Positions 25,150-33,777 of a stretch of DNA of 64,000 nt are shown here, piece after piece (positions within the stretch are counted from its first letter, which is position 1; the number at the start of each line of letters is the position of its first letter). The notes beneath the pieces were generated by a model, which saw nothing but the letters and a program-made list of their open reading frames with translations, did no database searches and was not told the origin of the DNA. The translations under genes and the position numbers were made by a program. The DNA comes from Scandinavium ludwigii_A. Lineage in GTDB: Bacteria; Pseudomonadota; Gammaproteobacteria; Enterobacterales; Enterobacteriaceae. The stretch is from assembly GCA_050516505.1 (NCBI GenBank), contig CP191518.1:2666001-2730000 (forward strand). Reading direction: 5' to 3'.

Positions 25150-26034
25150 ATGATTAACAAAATTTTTGCTCTCCCGGTAGTTGAACAACTTACCCCAGTC
25201 CTCTCTCGACGTCAGCTTGACGATCTGGAACTGATTGTCGTCGATCACCCACAGGCTAAAGCCTCTTTTGCACTTCAGGGCGCACACCTGCTCTCCTGGA
25301 AACCCGCCGGAGAAGCTGACGTACTGTGGCTCAGCAATAACACCCCATTCAAAAAAGGCGTCGCACTGCGCGGCGGCGTGCCAATCTGCTGGCCATGGTT
25401 TGGCCCGGCGGAACAGCAGGGTCTGCCTGCTCACGGTTTTGCGCGTAATCTGCCGTGGAATCTGAAAGCCCATAATGAAGATGACAACGGCGTGGTGCTG
25501 ACATTCGAACTGCAAAGCAGCGAAGAAACCAAGAAACTGTGGCCGCACGACTTCACGCTGTATGCGCGTTTCAAAGTGGGTAAAACCTGTGAGATCGAGC
25601 TGGAAGCGCACGGTGAATTTGAAACCACCTCTGCCCTGCACACCTACTTCAATGTCGGCGACATCAGCGCGGTGAAAGTGAGTGGCTTTGGCGATCGTTA
25701 CATCGATAAAGTGAAAAATGCCGAAGAAGGCGTGCTGACCGATGGCGTCCAGACCTTCCCGGACCGCACCGACCGCGTGTACCTGAATGCGGAAGGCTGC
25801 AGCGTGATCCACGACGGTGCACTGGGCCGTAATATTGACGTCATCCACGGTCATCAGAGCAACGTCGTTGGCTGGAACCCAGGTCCTGCGCTGTCCGTTA
25901 GCATGGGCGATATGCCAGACGACGGATACAAAACTTTTGTTTGTGTGGAAACTGCCTGCGTGACCGCGCCGCAGAAAGCGTCAGAAGAAAAACCGACGCG
26001 GCTGTCGCAGTCGATTCGCGTCGCTAAACGCTAA
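25150..26034 (+). CDS. yeaD: D-hexose-6-phosphate mutarotase YeaD
   Basis: The 294-residue aldose-1-epimerase-fold enzyme interconverts anomers of glucose-6-phosphate and similar sugars. Visible marks are the phosphate-binding and catalytic region LRGGVPICWPWFG, HGFARNLPW with the catalytic His, and SALHTYFNVGD. It follows gapA after a terminator and begins with its own ATG at 25150. An intrinsic terminator follows at 26074. Confidence 0.95.
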   Translation: MINKIFALPVVEQLTPVLSRRQLDDLELIVVDHPQAKASFALQGAHLLSWKPAGEADVLWLSNNTPFKKGVALRGGVPICWPWFGPAEQQGLPAHGFARNLPWNLKAHNEDDNGVVLTFELQSSEETKKLWPHDFTLYARFKVGKTCEIELEAHGEFETTSALHTYFNVGDISAVKVSGFGDRYIDKVKNAEEGVLTDGVQTFPDRTDRVYLNAEGCSVIHDGALGRNIDVIHGHQSNVVGWNPGPALSVSMGDMPDDGYKTFVCVETACVTAPQKASEEKPTRLSQSIRVAKR

Positions 26035-26073
26035 TCACATCCTGCACCCACACTCTCCGCACCAGTACAACGC

Positions 26074-26103
26074 AAAACAGGGCGTCTCCGCCCTGTTTTA
26101 TTG
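26074..26103. terminator. terminator between yeaD and mipA
   Basis: AAAACAGGGCG / CGCCCTGTTTT stem with TCTC loop, A-rich on the left and T-rich on the right. It serves the convergent yeaD and mipA transcripts. Confidence 0.82.
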
Positions 26104-26130
26104 CACTCTGCGCACCTCAACGGTGCATGA

Positions 26131-26880
26131 TCAGAAGCTGTAGGTCACACCGGTGGACAGCAGTCCGGTCCAGTTTTTGTCGACCATCGGGCTGTCAGTG
26201 ACTTCATCCGACAAGCGGGTGTAACGCCCTACTCCGTACACGCTCCAGTCAGCATTCAGCTTATAGTTCACAGAAAGCTCGACATACGGGTTCCAGCCGT
26301 CGTTAGGATCGTAGCTGCGCAGGCCACTTTTCTTCGACTCGTTTTTGGAAACACCATAGTAGTAATCGTTCTGATTTTCACTGTTCCACTGCAAACCAAT
26401 CCCCGGCGTGATGGTCAGGCTTCCCGCGTTATAGCGGTACAGCCATGCCATATCCCAGGCGATGCCGTTGCTCTTGTCCAGCGTGTCACCCGCAAGCGTC
26501 GTGCGCAGGAAGCCGTACTGCGTAAAGTGCAGGTAGGACAGGCCAGCCATCATCGTCGACTGGCGACGATCGAGCTTACGCAGCTGATTGTTGTCGCTGT
26601 CGCCTGGCTTAAAATACAGCGGCGACCAGTAAGCGGTGATGGAAAGCTTATCGGCGGTATCGTTCCACAGGTAATACCCTGCGCCGATACCGTGGAACCA
26701 GAAGTTATCACTCTCGAAATCAATGGCCGGGAAAGGGTAAACATCACTGCTGTACTGTTTGTACGGATGCCCGACTACCCCCACGCCTGCGCCCAGCGTC
26801 AGTTTGCTGTCCTCAGCATGCACAACGGTTGATGCTGTTGCGAGGAGCACACCCGTTGTCAGAAGTTTGATTAATTTCAC
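26131..26880 (-). CDS. mipA: MltA-interacting outer-membrane scaffolding protein MipA
   Basis: The 249-residue outer-membrane protein has a signal peptide ending at VHAED and alternating beta-strands with a terminal Phe (TGVTYSF), the usual outer-membrane barrel end. It is similar to E. coli MipA, which links the lytic transglycosylase MltA and PBP1B in the wall-building complex. GTG 26880 is chosen because AGGGA lies eight bases upstream; an in-frame ATG lies at 26898 but overlaps the Shine-Dalgarno. Terminal sequence GLLSTG matches the family. Confidence 0.92.
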   Translation of the reverse strand: MKLIKLLTTGVLLATASTVVHAEDSKLTLGAGVGVVGHPYKQYSSDVYPFPAIDFESDNFWFHGIGAGYYLWNDTADKLSITAYWSPLYFKPGDSDNNQLRKLDRRQSTMMAGLSYLHFTQYGFLRTTLAGDTLDKSNGIAWDMAWLYRYNAGSLTITPGIGLQWNSENQNDYYYGVSKNESKKSGLRSYDPNDGWNPYVELSVNYKLNADWSVYGVGRYTRLSDEVTDSPMVDKNWTGLLSTGVTYSF

Positions 26881-27309
26881 GTTGCATATCCCTTTCAAAT
26901 TACAAGCGGCTGAAGTTTAACCGTCCGTTACGTTGACCTCAAACTTTTTACTTCTGCTTACGATATTTAACCGCTCAAATTGCCACCTTTTGATGACACT
27001 CCGCTTACAGGCGGATGACAGCCCCATGACGCCCTGAATTTTCTTCCGCTTTAAGTCGCGGTATTTTTTGATGAGTTATTGATATGTCATTGAAATTGAC
27101 TTTTGCCAACATGCAAGTTTTCCAAATGCCATCTACGCTTAAATTCAGAAGGTGTAATCGCGGGGCACGTTATGTTTTCAGACCCGACAACCTGGCACAA
27201 GGGTTGCTGGAGATTGGACGAGCGTCGTTCAGCTTATCCCTTCCGGGAGCCTCTATTATTCATACGAACGGCTCTTATCCTGTGCTAAAAAACGAAAGGA
27301 CGGCATGCC
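26881..27309. other. mipA-yeaG regulatory region
   Basis: The 429 bases hold no real gene; the 86-codon frame inside is not protein-like. They carry the mipA promoter leftward and the yeaG promoter rightward, including the sigma54-type site at 27192-27208. Confidence 0.6.
27192..27208 (+). promoter_or_regulatory. sigma54 (RpoN) promoter for yeaGH
   Basis: CTGGCACAAGGGTTGCT matches the -24/-12 consensus (TGGCAC-N5-TTGCT), with GG at 27194-27195 and GC at 27206-27207. It lies about 100 bases upstream of yeaG. In E. coli yeaGH is known to belong to the nitrogen-stress (NtrC/RpoN) regulon, which supports this site. Confidence 0.8.
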
Positions 27310-29244
27310 ATGAATATATTCGATCACTATCGCCAGCGTTATGAAGCTGCCAAGGACGAAGAGTTCACACTGCAGGAATTTCTTGCAACCTGTAAGCAAG
27401 ATCGCAGTGCCTATGCCAATGCGGCAGAACGGCTATTAATGGCTATCGGTGAGCCAATCATGGTCGATACTGCCCATGAGCCACGGCTGTCCCGTCTATT
27501 TTCGAATCGGGTGGTTGCACGCTACCCGGCGTTTGAAGAGTTCTATGGTATGGAAGACGCTATCGAACAGATCGTCGCCTACCTGAAACATGCCGCTCAG
27601 GGTCTGGAAGAGAAGAAACAGATCCTCTATTTACTGGGCCCGGTGGGCGGGGGTAAATCGTCGCTGGCTGAACGACTGAAAGCGCTGATGCAGCGCGTTC
27701 CCATTTATGTGCTCAGCGCAAACGGAGAACGCAGCCCGGTGAACGATCACCCGCTGTGTCTCTTTAACCCGCAGGAAGATGCGCAGATTCTTGAAAAAGA
27801 GTACGGCATTCCAAACCGCTATCTCGGCACCATTATGTCGCCGTGGGCGGCAAAACGTCTGAACGAGTTTGGCGGCGACATCACCAAGTTCCGGGTGGTG
27901 AAAGTCTGGCCGTCAATTCTGGCGCAAATTGCTATCGCCAAAACCGAACCGGGTGATGAGAACAACCAGGATATCTCAGCGCTGGTCGGTAAAGTCGATA
28001 TCCGCAAACTGGAAAACCACGCGCAGAACGATCCGGATGCCTATGGCTATTCCGGCGCGCTGTGCCGCGCGAACCAGGGTCTGATGGAATTCGTCGAGAT
28101 GTTTAAAGCCCCGATTAAGGTGCTGCATCCGCTGCTGACCGCGACGCAGGAAGGGAACTACAACGGGACCGAAGGCATTTCTGCCCTGCCGTTCAACGGC
28201 ATCATTTTGGCCCACTCGAACGAATCTGAGTGGGTGACGTTCCGTAATAACAAAAACAATGAGGCGTTCCTTGACCGTGTGTACATCGTCAAAGTGCCTT
28301 ATTGCCTGCGGATTTCCGAAGAGATCAAAATCTACGAAAAACTGCTTAATCACAGTGAGCTGACCCATGCGCCGTGCGCGCCAGGCACGCTCGAAACGCT
28401 GTCCCGCTTCTCGATTCTGTCGCGTCTGAAAGAGCCGGAAAACTCGAGCATCTACTCGAAAATGCGCGTGTATGACGGTGAAAGCCTGAAAGACACTGAC
28501 CCGAAAGCGAAATCTTATCAGGAGTATCGCGACTACTCGGGCGTGGACGAAGGCATGAATGGGCTGTCGACGCGCTTTGCGTTCAAAATCCTCTCCCGCG
28601 TGTTCAACTTCGATCACGTTGAAGTGGCGGCTAACCCGGTGCATCTGTTCTACGTGCTGGAGCAGCAGATTGAGCGCGAGCAGTTCCCGCAGGAGCAGTC
28701 AGAACGCTATCTTGAGTTCCTCAAAGGCTATCTGATCCCGAAATACGCCGAGTTCATCGGCAAAGAGATCCAGACCGCCTACCTGGAATCTTACTCTGAG
28801 TACGGGCAGAACATTTTCGATCGCTATGTCACGTACGCAGACTTCTGGATCCAGGATCAGGAATACCGCGACCCGGATACCGGCCAGCTGTTTGACCGTG
28901 AATCCCTGAATGCGGAACTGGAAAAAATTGAAAAGCCTGCCGGGATCAGTAACCCGAAAGACTTCCGTAACGAAATCGTCAATTTCGTGCTGCGCGCCCG
29001 GGCGAACTACAGCGGACGTAATCCGAACTGGACCAGCTACGAAAAACTGCGCACGGTTATCGAGAAGAAAATGTTCTCCAATACCGAAGAGCTGTTGCCG
29101 GTGATTTCGTTTAACGCCAAAACCTCAACCGACGAGCAGAAAAAACACGACGATTTTGTCGATCGCATGATGGAGAAAGGCTACACCCGGAAACAGGTAC
29201 GCCTGCTGTGCGAATGGTATCTGCGCGTGCGCAAATCGTCATAA
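27310..29244 (+). CDS. yeaG: PrkA-type serine protein kinase YeaG
   Basis: The 644-residue protein has the same length as E. coli YeaG. Residues 20-380 form the PrkA AAA-type domain with Walker A LLGPVGGGKSS (108-118); the C-terminal part is the PrkA kinase-like domain. It phosphorylates proteins and is involved in the nitrogen-starvation and stress response. ATG 27310 directly follows AAGGACGGC. It is the first gene of yeaGH, behind a sigma54-type promoter. A REP-like hairpin separates it from yeaH. Confidence 0.96.
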   Translation: MNIFDHYRQRYEAAKDEEFTLQEFLATCKQDRSAYANAAERLLMAIGEPIMVDTAHEPRLSRLFSNRVVARYPAFEEFYGMEDAIEQIVAYLKHAAQGLEEKKQILYLLGPVGGGKSSLAERLKALMQRVPIYVLSANGERSPVNDHPLCLFNPQEDAQILEKEYGIPNRYLGTIMSPWAAKRLNEFGGDITKFRVVKVWPSILAQIAIAKTEPGDENNQDISALVGKVDIRKLENHAQNDPDAYGYSGALCRANQGLMEFVEMFKAPIKVLHPLLTATQEGNYNGTEGISALPFNGIILAHSNESEWVTFRNNKNNEAFLDRVYIVKVPYCLRISEEIKIYEKLLNHSELTHAPCAPGTLETLSRFSILSRLKEPENSSIYSKMRVYDGESLKDTDPKAKSYQEYRDYSGVDEGMNGLSTRFAFKILSRVFNFDHVEVAANPVHLFYVLEQQIEREQFPQEQSERYLEFLKGYLIPKYAEFIGKEIQTAYLESYSEYGQNIFDRYVTYADFWIQDQEYRDPDTGQLFDRESLNAELEKIEKPAGISNPKDFRNEIVNFVLRARANYSGRNPNWTSYEKLRTVIEKKMFSNTEELLPVISFNAKTSTDEQKKHDDFVDRMMEKGYTRKQVRLLCEWYLRVRKSS

Positions 29245-29251
29245 TGTCGAA

Positions 29252-29285
29252 CGTCGCCCGGCGACGCAATGCTGCCGGGCCGACG
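29252..29285. repeat. REP-like palindrome between yeaG and yeaH
   Basis: CGTCGCCCGGC (29252-29262) pairs with GCCGGGCCGACG (29274-29285) with a one-base bulge, around an 11-base loop. This REP-type unit within the operon could stabilise the yeaG mRNA. Confidence 0.7.
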
Positions 29286-29322
29286 TAGCAGAAGGTTGGC
29301 AAATGCAGTACGGGAGGGGCAT

Positions 29323-30603
29323 ATGACCTGGTTCATAGACCGGCGCCTGAACGGTAAGAATAAAAGCGCGGTGAATCGCCAGCGCTTTTTGCGCCGCTAT
29401 AAGGCGCAGATAAAACAGTCGATCTCCGAGGCGATCAACAAACGCTCGGTGACCGATATCGACAGCGGTGAGTCGGTTTCCATTCCGACGGATGATATCA
29501 GCGAACCGATGTTCCATCAGGGACGCGGCGGCCTACGCCACCGTGTACACCCCGGCAACGATCACTTTGTACAGAACGACCGCATTGAGCGCCCTCAGGG
29601 TGGCGGCAGTGGCGGTGGAAGCGGTCAAGGCCAGGCGAGCCAGGACGGTGAAGGCCAGGACGAGTTCGTGTTCCAGATTTCGAAAGATGAATATCTGGAC
29701 CTGCTGTTTGAGGATTTGGCGCTGCCGAATCTGAAGAAAAATCAGCATCGCCAGCTGACCGAGTACAAAACCCATCGGGCCGGTTACACCGCCAACGGCG
29801 TACCGGCCAACATCAGCGTGGTGCGTTCCTTGCAGAACTCGCTGGCGCGACGTACGGCGATGACCGCCGGGAAGCGTCGTGAACTGCGTGAGCTGGAAGC
29901 GGACCTCGACACCGTCGCCAAAAGCGAGCCGGTGCAACTGCTGGAGGAAGAACGTCTCCGCAAGGAGATTGCCGAACTGCGGGCCAAAATCGAACGCGTG
30001 CCGTTCATCGACACCTTTGACCTGCGCTACAAAAATTACGAAAAACGCCCTGAGCCTTCAAGCCAGGCGGTGATGTTCTGCCTGATGGACGTGTCCGGTT
30101 CAATGGACCAGTCCACCAAAGACATGGCGAAGCGTTTTTACATCCTGCTGTATCTGTTCCTCAGCCGGACCTATAAAAACGTCGATGTGGTGTATATCCG
30201 CCACCACACGCAGGCGAAAGAAGTGGATGAGCACGAGTTCTTCTACTCCCAGGAAACCGGCGGCACGATTGTCTCCAGCGCCCTGAAGCTGATGGACGAA
30301 GTGGTTAAAGAGCGCTATGACCCGGGGCAGTGGAACATTTACGCTGCGCAGGCGTCCGATGGCGACAACTGGGCTGACGACTCCCCGCTGTGTCATGAAA
30401 TTCTGGCGAAGAAAATCCTGCCGGTGGTGCGTTACTACAGCTATATCGAAATCACTCGCCGGGCGCATCAAACGCTGTGGCGCGAGTACGAACATCTGCA
30501 ATCGATGTTTGAGAACTTTGCCATGCAGCATATCCGCGACCAGGAAGACATCTACCCGGTCTTCAGGGAGCTTTTCCATAAACAGGGCACTACCACCAGC
30601 TAA
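29323..30603 (+). CDS. yeaH: YeaH, von Willebrand-type partner of YeaG
   Basis: The 426-residue cytoplasmic protein is close to E. coli YeaH (UPF0229). The N-terminal region is basic, followed by a Gly/Ser/Gln-rich linker (about residues 95-112) and a C-terminal domain with the MIDAS-like motif DVSGSMDQS at 256-264. It works with the YeaG kinase in stress survival; its molecular role is not defined. ATG 29323 has GGGAGGGG upstream. The longer frame from 29269 is rejected, because it would start inside the REP element. Confidence 0.95.
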   Translation: MTWFIDRRLNGKNKSAVNRQRFLRRYKAQIKQSISEAINKRSVTDIDSGESVSIPTDDISEPMFHQGRGGLRHRVHPGNDHFVQNDRIERPQGGGSGGGSGQGQASQDGEGQDEFVFQISKDEYLDLLFEDLALPNLKKNQHRQLTEYKTHRAGYTANGVPANISVVRSLQNSLARRTAMTAGKRRELRELEADLDTVAKSEPVQLLEEERLRKEIAELRAKIERVPFIDTFDLRYKNYEKRPEPSSQAVMFCLMDVSGSMDQSTKDMAKRFYILLYLFLSRTYKNVDVVYIRHHTQAKEVDEHEFFYSQETGGTIVSSALKLMDEVVKERYDPGQWNIYAAQASDGDNWADDSPLCHEILAKKILPVVRYYSYIEITRRAHQTLWREYEHLQSMFENFAMQHIRDQEDIYPVFRELFHKQGTTTS

Positions 30604-30608
30604 CCTCC

Positions 30609-30645
30609 CGTCAGCCAGAAAATTCCCCTCTGGCTGACGTCTTTT
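30609..30645 (+). terminator. yeaGH terminator
   Basis: A perfect 11-bp stem CGTCAGCCAGA (30609-30619) / TCTGGCTGACG (30629-30639), followed by TCTTTT. It closes the conserved yeaGH operon just before the accessory block. Confidence 0.85.
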
Positions 30646-30685
30646 CCGACTCCGCACACTGAACTCCACACGTTACTCACGCGAT

Positions 30686-30702
30686 CATGAATATCGTTCA
30701 TG
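30686..30702. promoter_or_regulatory. MetR-type operator upstream of mesX
   Basis: CATGAA-TATCG-TTCATG is a perfect 6-bp palindrome containing TGAATATCGTTCA, an exact match to the MetR consensus TGAANNTNNTTCA. It lies 124 bases before the mesX ATG. A second inverted repeat (TTGAGTGA 30703-30710 with TCACTCAA 30728-30735) follows directly. Both fit control of a methionine gene. Confidence 0.7.
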
Positions 30703-30825
30703 TTGAGTGAAATTAAATCACTTTTCCTCACTCAATGACTCAGGCATAAATTGAATTCTGTTATTTAATAAATTTGAAGACGGCTGAATTAAAACCCGGT
30801 TTTATCTCAGTCGCCAGGATGCCAG

Positions 30826-31815
30826 ATGACGATGAATAAAGAATTTACTTTCACCCTTAAGCGCATTCGTTTCGACGAGAATTATAACCCTTCAGTCAAT
30901 ACGCGTATTACGACAAACTTTGCTAATCTGGCAAGAGGTGAGAAGCGCCAGGATAACTTGCGCAACACGTTAGTGATGATTGACAACCGGTTCAATTCTC
31001 TTGCGCATTGGGATAATCCAACGGGCGATCGTTATTCTGTTGAACTTGAAATCATTACGGCACAATTGAATATTCATCTTGAAGGTAAAGCCGATGCCTT
31101 CCCGGTGATTGAAATATTAAAAACCCATATCGTTGATAAAAAAACCAACGAACGTGTGGAAGGAATTCTGGGCAATAATTTCTCCTCTTATGTGCGCGAT
31201 TATGATTTCAGCGTAGTGCTGCCCGCACATAATAAAAATAAAGCGGAACTTAGCCTGCCTGATGACTTTGGTGAATTACACGGAAAACTCTTCAAGTGCT
31301 TCGTAAATTCAGACACGTACAAACACAACTTTGCGAAAGCGCCGGTTATCTGCCTGAGCGTGTCCAGTAAAAACACCTATTACCGCACGGGCAATCAGCA
31401 TCCCGTCCTGGGCGCGGAATATCAGCAGGACGCACCATCTTTAACTGATACCTATTTTGCAAAAATGGGGCTGAGGGCGCGTTACTTTATGCCTGAAAAC
31501 AGCGTGGCACCGCTGGCGTTTTATTTCACTGGCGATTTACTCAGTGATTACACCGACCTCGAGTTGATTGGCACCATCAGCACGATGGAAACATTCCAGA
31601 AAATTTACCGCCCGGAAATATACAATGCCAATTCCGCGGCAGGTTTACAGTATCAACCCAGCCTGAACTATCAGGATTATTCTCTGACACGCATTGTTTA
31701 CGATCGCGAAGAACGCAGCCAGTTGGCTATTGAGCAAGGGAAATTTACTGAACAGCACTTCATTAAACCCTATCAAACTGTTCTCGAACAATGGTCCGCT
31801 CATTCCGTTCTTTGA
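30826..31815 (+). CDS. mesX: DUF1852 protein, MesX partner of folate-independent methionine synthase
   Basis: A 329-residue protein with no signal or membrane segment that I recognise as DUF1852. In other bacteria DUF1852 genes lie next to core-MetE genes; published genetic work on folate-independent methionine synthases named this partner MesX and found that MesD needs it. The mesD-like gene follows here after 27 bases in the same direction. The ATG at 30826 is used (MTMNKEF); ATG 30832 is an alternative. A MetR-type site sits upstream. The biochemical role of MesX, perhaps in making or delivering the methyl donor, is not shown by the sequence. Confidence 0.82.
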   Translation: MTMNKEFTFTLKRIRFDENYNPSVNTRITTNFANLARGEKRQDNLRNTLVMIDNRFNSLAHWDNPTGDRYSVELEIITAQLNIHLEGKADAFPVIEILKTHIVDKKTNERVEGILGNNFSSYVRDYDFSVVLPAHNKNKAELSLPDDFGELHGKLFKCFVNSDTYKHNFAKAPVICLSVSSKNTYYRTGNQHPVLGAEYQQDAPSLTDTYFAKMGLRARYFMPENSVAPLAFYFTGDLLSDYTDLELIGTISTMETFQKIYRPEIYNANSAAGLQYQPSLNYQDYSLTRIVYDREERSQLAIEQGKFTEQHFIKPYQTVLEQWSAHSVL

Positions 31816-31842
31816 TTGACGAAAAGTATAAGGTCACCTGTA

Positions 31843-32874
31843 ATGAAAAAATTATTACCTACTTCAACCGCCGGTAGTTTACCTAAACCTTCCTGGCTGG
31901 CGCAGCCTGAGACACTGTGGTCTCCGTGGAAGTTGCAGGGCCAGGAATTAATCGACGGCAAGCAGGATGCTTTGCGTTTGTGTCTGGAGGATCAGCAGCA
32001 AGCGGGGATTGATATTGTCAGTGATGGCGAGCAAACGCGTCAGCATTTTGTCACGACGTTTATTGAGCACCTCAACGGCGTTGATTTCGAAAACCGTGAG
32101 ATCGTTAAAATTCGTAATCGCTACGAAGCCAGCGTGCCGACCGTTGTTGGCCCGGTGAGTCGCCAAAAATCCGTCTTCGTTGACGATGCCAGACTGTTAC
32201 GCCAGCAAACCACACAGCCGATTAAATGGGCCCTGCCAGGGCCGATGACGATGATCGACACGCTTTATGATAACCACTATAAAAGCCGCGAAAAACTCGC
32301 CTGGGAATTTGCAAAAATCCTCAATGAAGAAGCCAAGGAATTAGAGGCCGTGGGCGTCGATATTATCCAGTTTGATGAGCCGGCATTTAATGTGTTCTTT
32401 GATGAAGTGAACGACTGGGGAATTGCCACGTTAGAGCGGGCCATCGAAGGGCTTAAATGCGAAACGGCGGTACATATCTGCTACGGCTATGGCATTAAAG
32501 CCAATACCGACTGGAAAAAAACGCTGGGCACCGAGTGGCGTCAATATGAAGAGATTTTTCCAAAGCTGCAAAAATCCAATATCGATATTATTTCGTTGGA
32601 ATGTCAAAACTCTCACGTTCCGATGGAGCTCATGGAGCTGATTCGCGGTAAAAAGGTGATGGTTGGAGCCATTGACGTGGCAACCAACACCATCGAAACA
32701 CCGGAAGAAGTCGCCGCGACGCTGCGAAAAGCGCTGCAGTATGTTGACGCCGATAAGCTCTATCCTTGCACCAACTGCGGGATGATCCCCCTGCCGCGTG
32801 GCATCGCCAAAGGCAAGCTGGATGCGTTAAGCGCTGGGGCTGACATCGTGCGCAAAGAACTGCTGGCGAAATAA
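31843..32874 (+). CDS. mesD: MesD-type core methionine synthase (short MetE family)
   Basis: The 343-residue protein corresponds to the C-terminal catalytic half of cobalamin-independent methionine synthase; the N-terminal folate-binding half of MetE is absent. The zinc ligands are all visible: His211 and Cys213 (VHICYG), Glu253 (SLEC) and Cys312 (TNCGM). The homocysteine-binding start STAGSLPKP and LPGPMTM are also present. It should methylate homocysteine from a donor other than methyl-folate. ATG 31843 is chosen, as AAGGT lies upstream; the longer frame begins at TTG within the leader. It is coupled to mesX. Confidence 0.87.
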   Translation: MKKLLPTSTAGSLPKPSWLAQPETLWSPWKLQGQELIDGKQDALRLCLEDQQQAGIDIVSDGEQTRQHFVTTFIEHLNGVDFENREIVKIRNRYEASVPTVVGPVSRQKSVFVDDARLLRQQTTQPIKWALPGPMTMIDTLYDNHYKSREKLAWEFAKILNEEAKELEAVGVDIIQFDEPAFNVFFDEVNDWGIATLERAIEGLKCETAVHICYGYGIKANTDWKKTLGTEWRQYEEIFPKLQKSNIDIISLECQNSHVPMELMELIRGKKVMVGAIDVATNTIETPEEVAATLRKALQYVDADKLYPCTNCGMIPLPRGIAKGKLDALSAGADIVRKELLAK

Positions 32875-32894
32875 CCTCGCGCGCGAGCAGAATT

Positions 32895-32915
32895 GGGCGA
32901 TCGCATCGATCGCCC
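32895..32915 (+). terminator. possible mesXD terminator
   Basis: GGGCGATCG / CGATCGCCC stem with a very short loop, 20 bases after the mesD stop. The following tract is CT-rich rather than a pure T-run, so strength is uncertain. Confidence 0.45.
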
Positions 32916-33052
32916 CTCTTCCCTTCTCATATCTTCCCCCCTTGCCCTCATCCTCTTGCTGTCATGCGTTTGTGCTATTTGTCAAACAGACGTCATGTTA
33001 TTATAACTTTATCAACAAGTTGCCAATATGTTCGCGATGGTTGTTACTTGGT

Positions 33053-33058
33053 TATAAT
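33053..33058 (+). promoter_or_regulatory. -10 element of the LuxR-type regulator gene
   Basis: A perfect TATAAT lies 50 bases upstream of the ATG at 33109. The -35 region is weak, which would suit an activated promoter. Confidence 0.45.
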
Positions 33059-33108
33059 GTAGTCTTGCGTTGGGTTTAGGCATTTACGCCGTGGCGGTTG
33101 AGGAATAT

Positions 33109-33729
33109 ATGAAATATATCGTTTATGTTGTGGATGATGACCAGTCGGTCAGGCAATCGATTGTCCGCTTGCTCGCATCGGCGGGTTACCCTGCTATCGA
33201 ATTCGACTCTGCCGACACCTTTTTGACCTATTCCTTTTCTGACGTTCCGGGTTGCATCATTCTGGATATGAAAATGCCAGACAAAGACGGCTTACACGTC
33301 GCGGATGCGTTGAAAGCCTGCGGCAGAGACATGCCCGTTATCTTCCTCACCGGTTACGGCACGATTCCGATGTCAGTTCTGGCGATGAAAGCCGGGGCGT
33401 ATGAATTCTTAACTAAGCCGGTCAATTCCGATGATTTGCTCAAAGCCGTGGAGGATGCCTTAACATTGGCGTCAAACAATGCGGGTGAAATGCTGGAATA
33501 TCAACACATCAAACAGTGCTATCTGACGCTGACCCCTCGCGAACAGGAAGTGCTGGCGCTGACCATTAAAGGGCTGCTGAATAAACAAATTGCAGCGCAG
33601 TTGGGCGTGAGTGAAATTACGGTAAAGGTCCATCGCCGTCGCGTGATGGATAAAATGCAGGTGCGTTCTCTCGCCGATTTGGTGCGTCATGCCGAACGGC
33701 TGAATGTGAATAAAGCGAAAGCCTCTTAA
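33109..33729 (+). CDS. FixJ/LuxR-type response regulator
   Basis: The 206-residue two-domain protein has a receiver (residues 1-120) with the acidic pocket Asp9-Asp11, phospho-acceptor Asp53 (IILDMKMPDKDG), Thr and the conserved Lys in LTKPV. The C-terminal LuxR helix-turn-helix (about 140-200) has LTPREQEVLALTIKGLLNKQIA and VSEITVKVHRRRVMDKM. ATG 33109 has GAGG five bases upstream. No histidine kinase is adjacent; the nearest is the giant kinase at 40553, at the other end of the same accessory cluster. I infer it is the transcription output of that system, perhaps acting on the tandem sites at 38678. Confidence 0.88.
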   Translation: MKYIVYVVDDDQSVRQSIVRLLASAGYPAIEFDSADTFLTYSFSDVPGCIILDMKMPDKDGLHVADALKACGRDMPVIFLTGYGTIPMSVLAMKAGAYEFLTKPVNSDDLLKAVEDALTLASNNAGEMLEYQHIKQCYLTLTPREQEVLALTIKGLLNKQIAAQLGVSEITVKVHRRRVMDKMQVRSLADLVRHAERLNVNKAKAS

Positions 33730-33777
33730 ACACGCATCAAAAGCAGCAGAGGCTATTCGCCCCTGCCGTTTATGCAC

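Noticed and set aside
25084..25854. 256-codon minus-strand frame over yeaD
   Set aside because: It is antisense to yeaD with no family similarity, and it begins in the gapA terminator.
27084..27344. 86-codon frame upstream of yeaG
   Set aside because: It spans the sigma54 promoter and the yeaG start, and its sequence is not protein-like.
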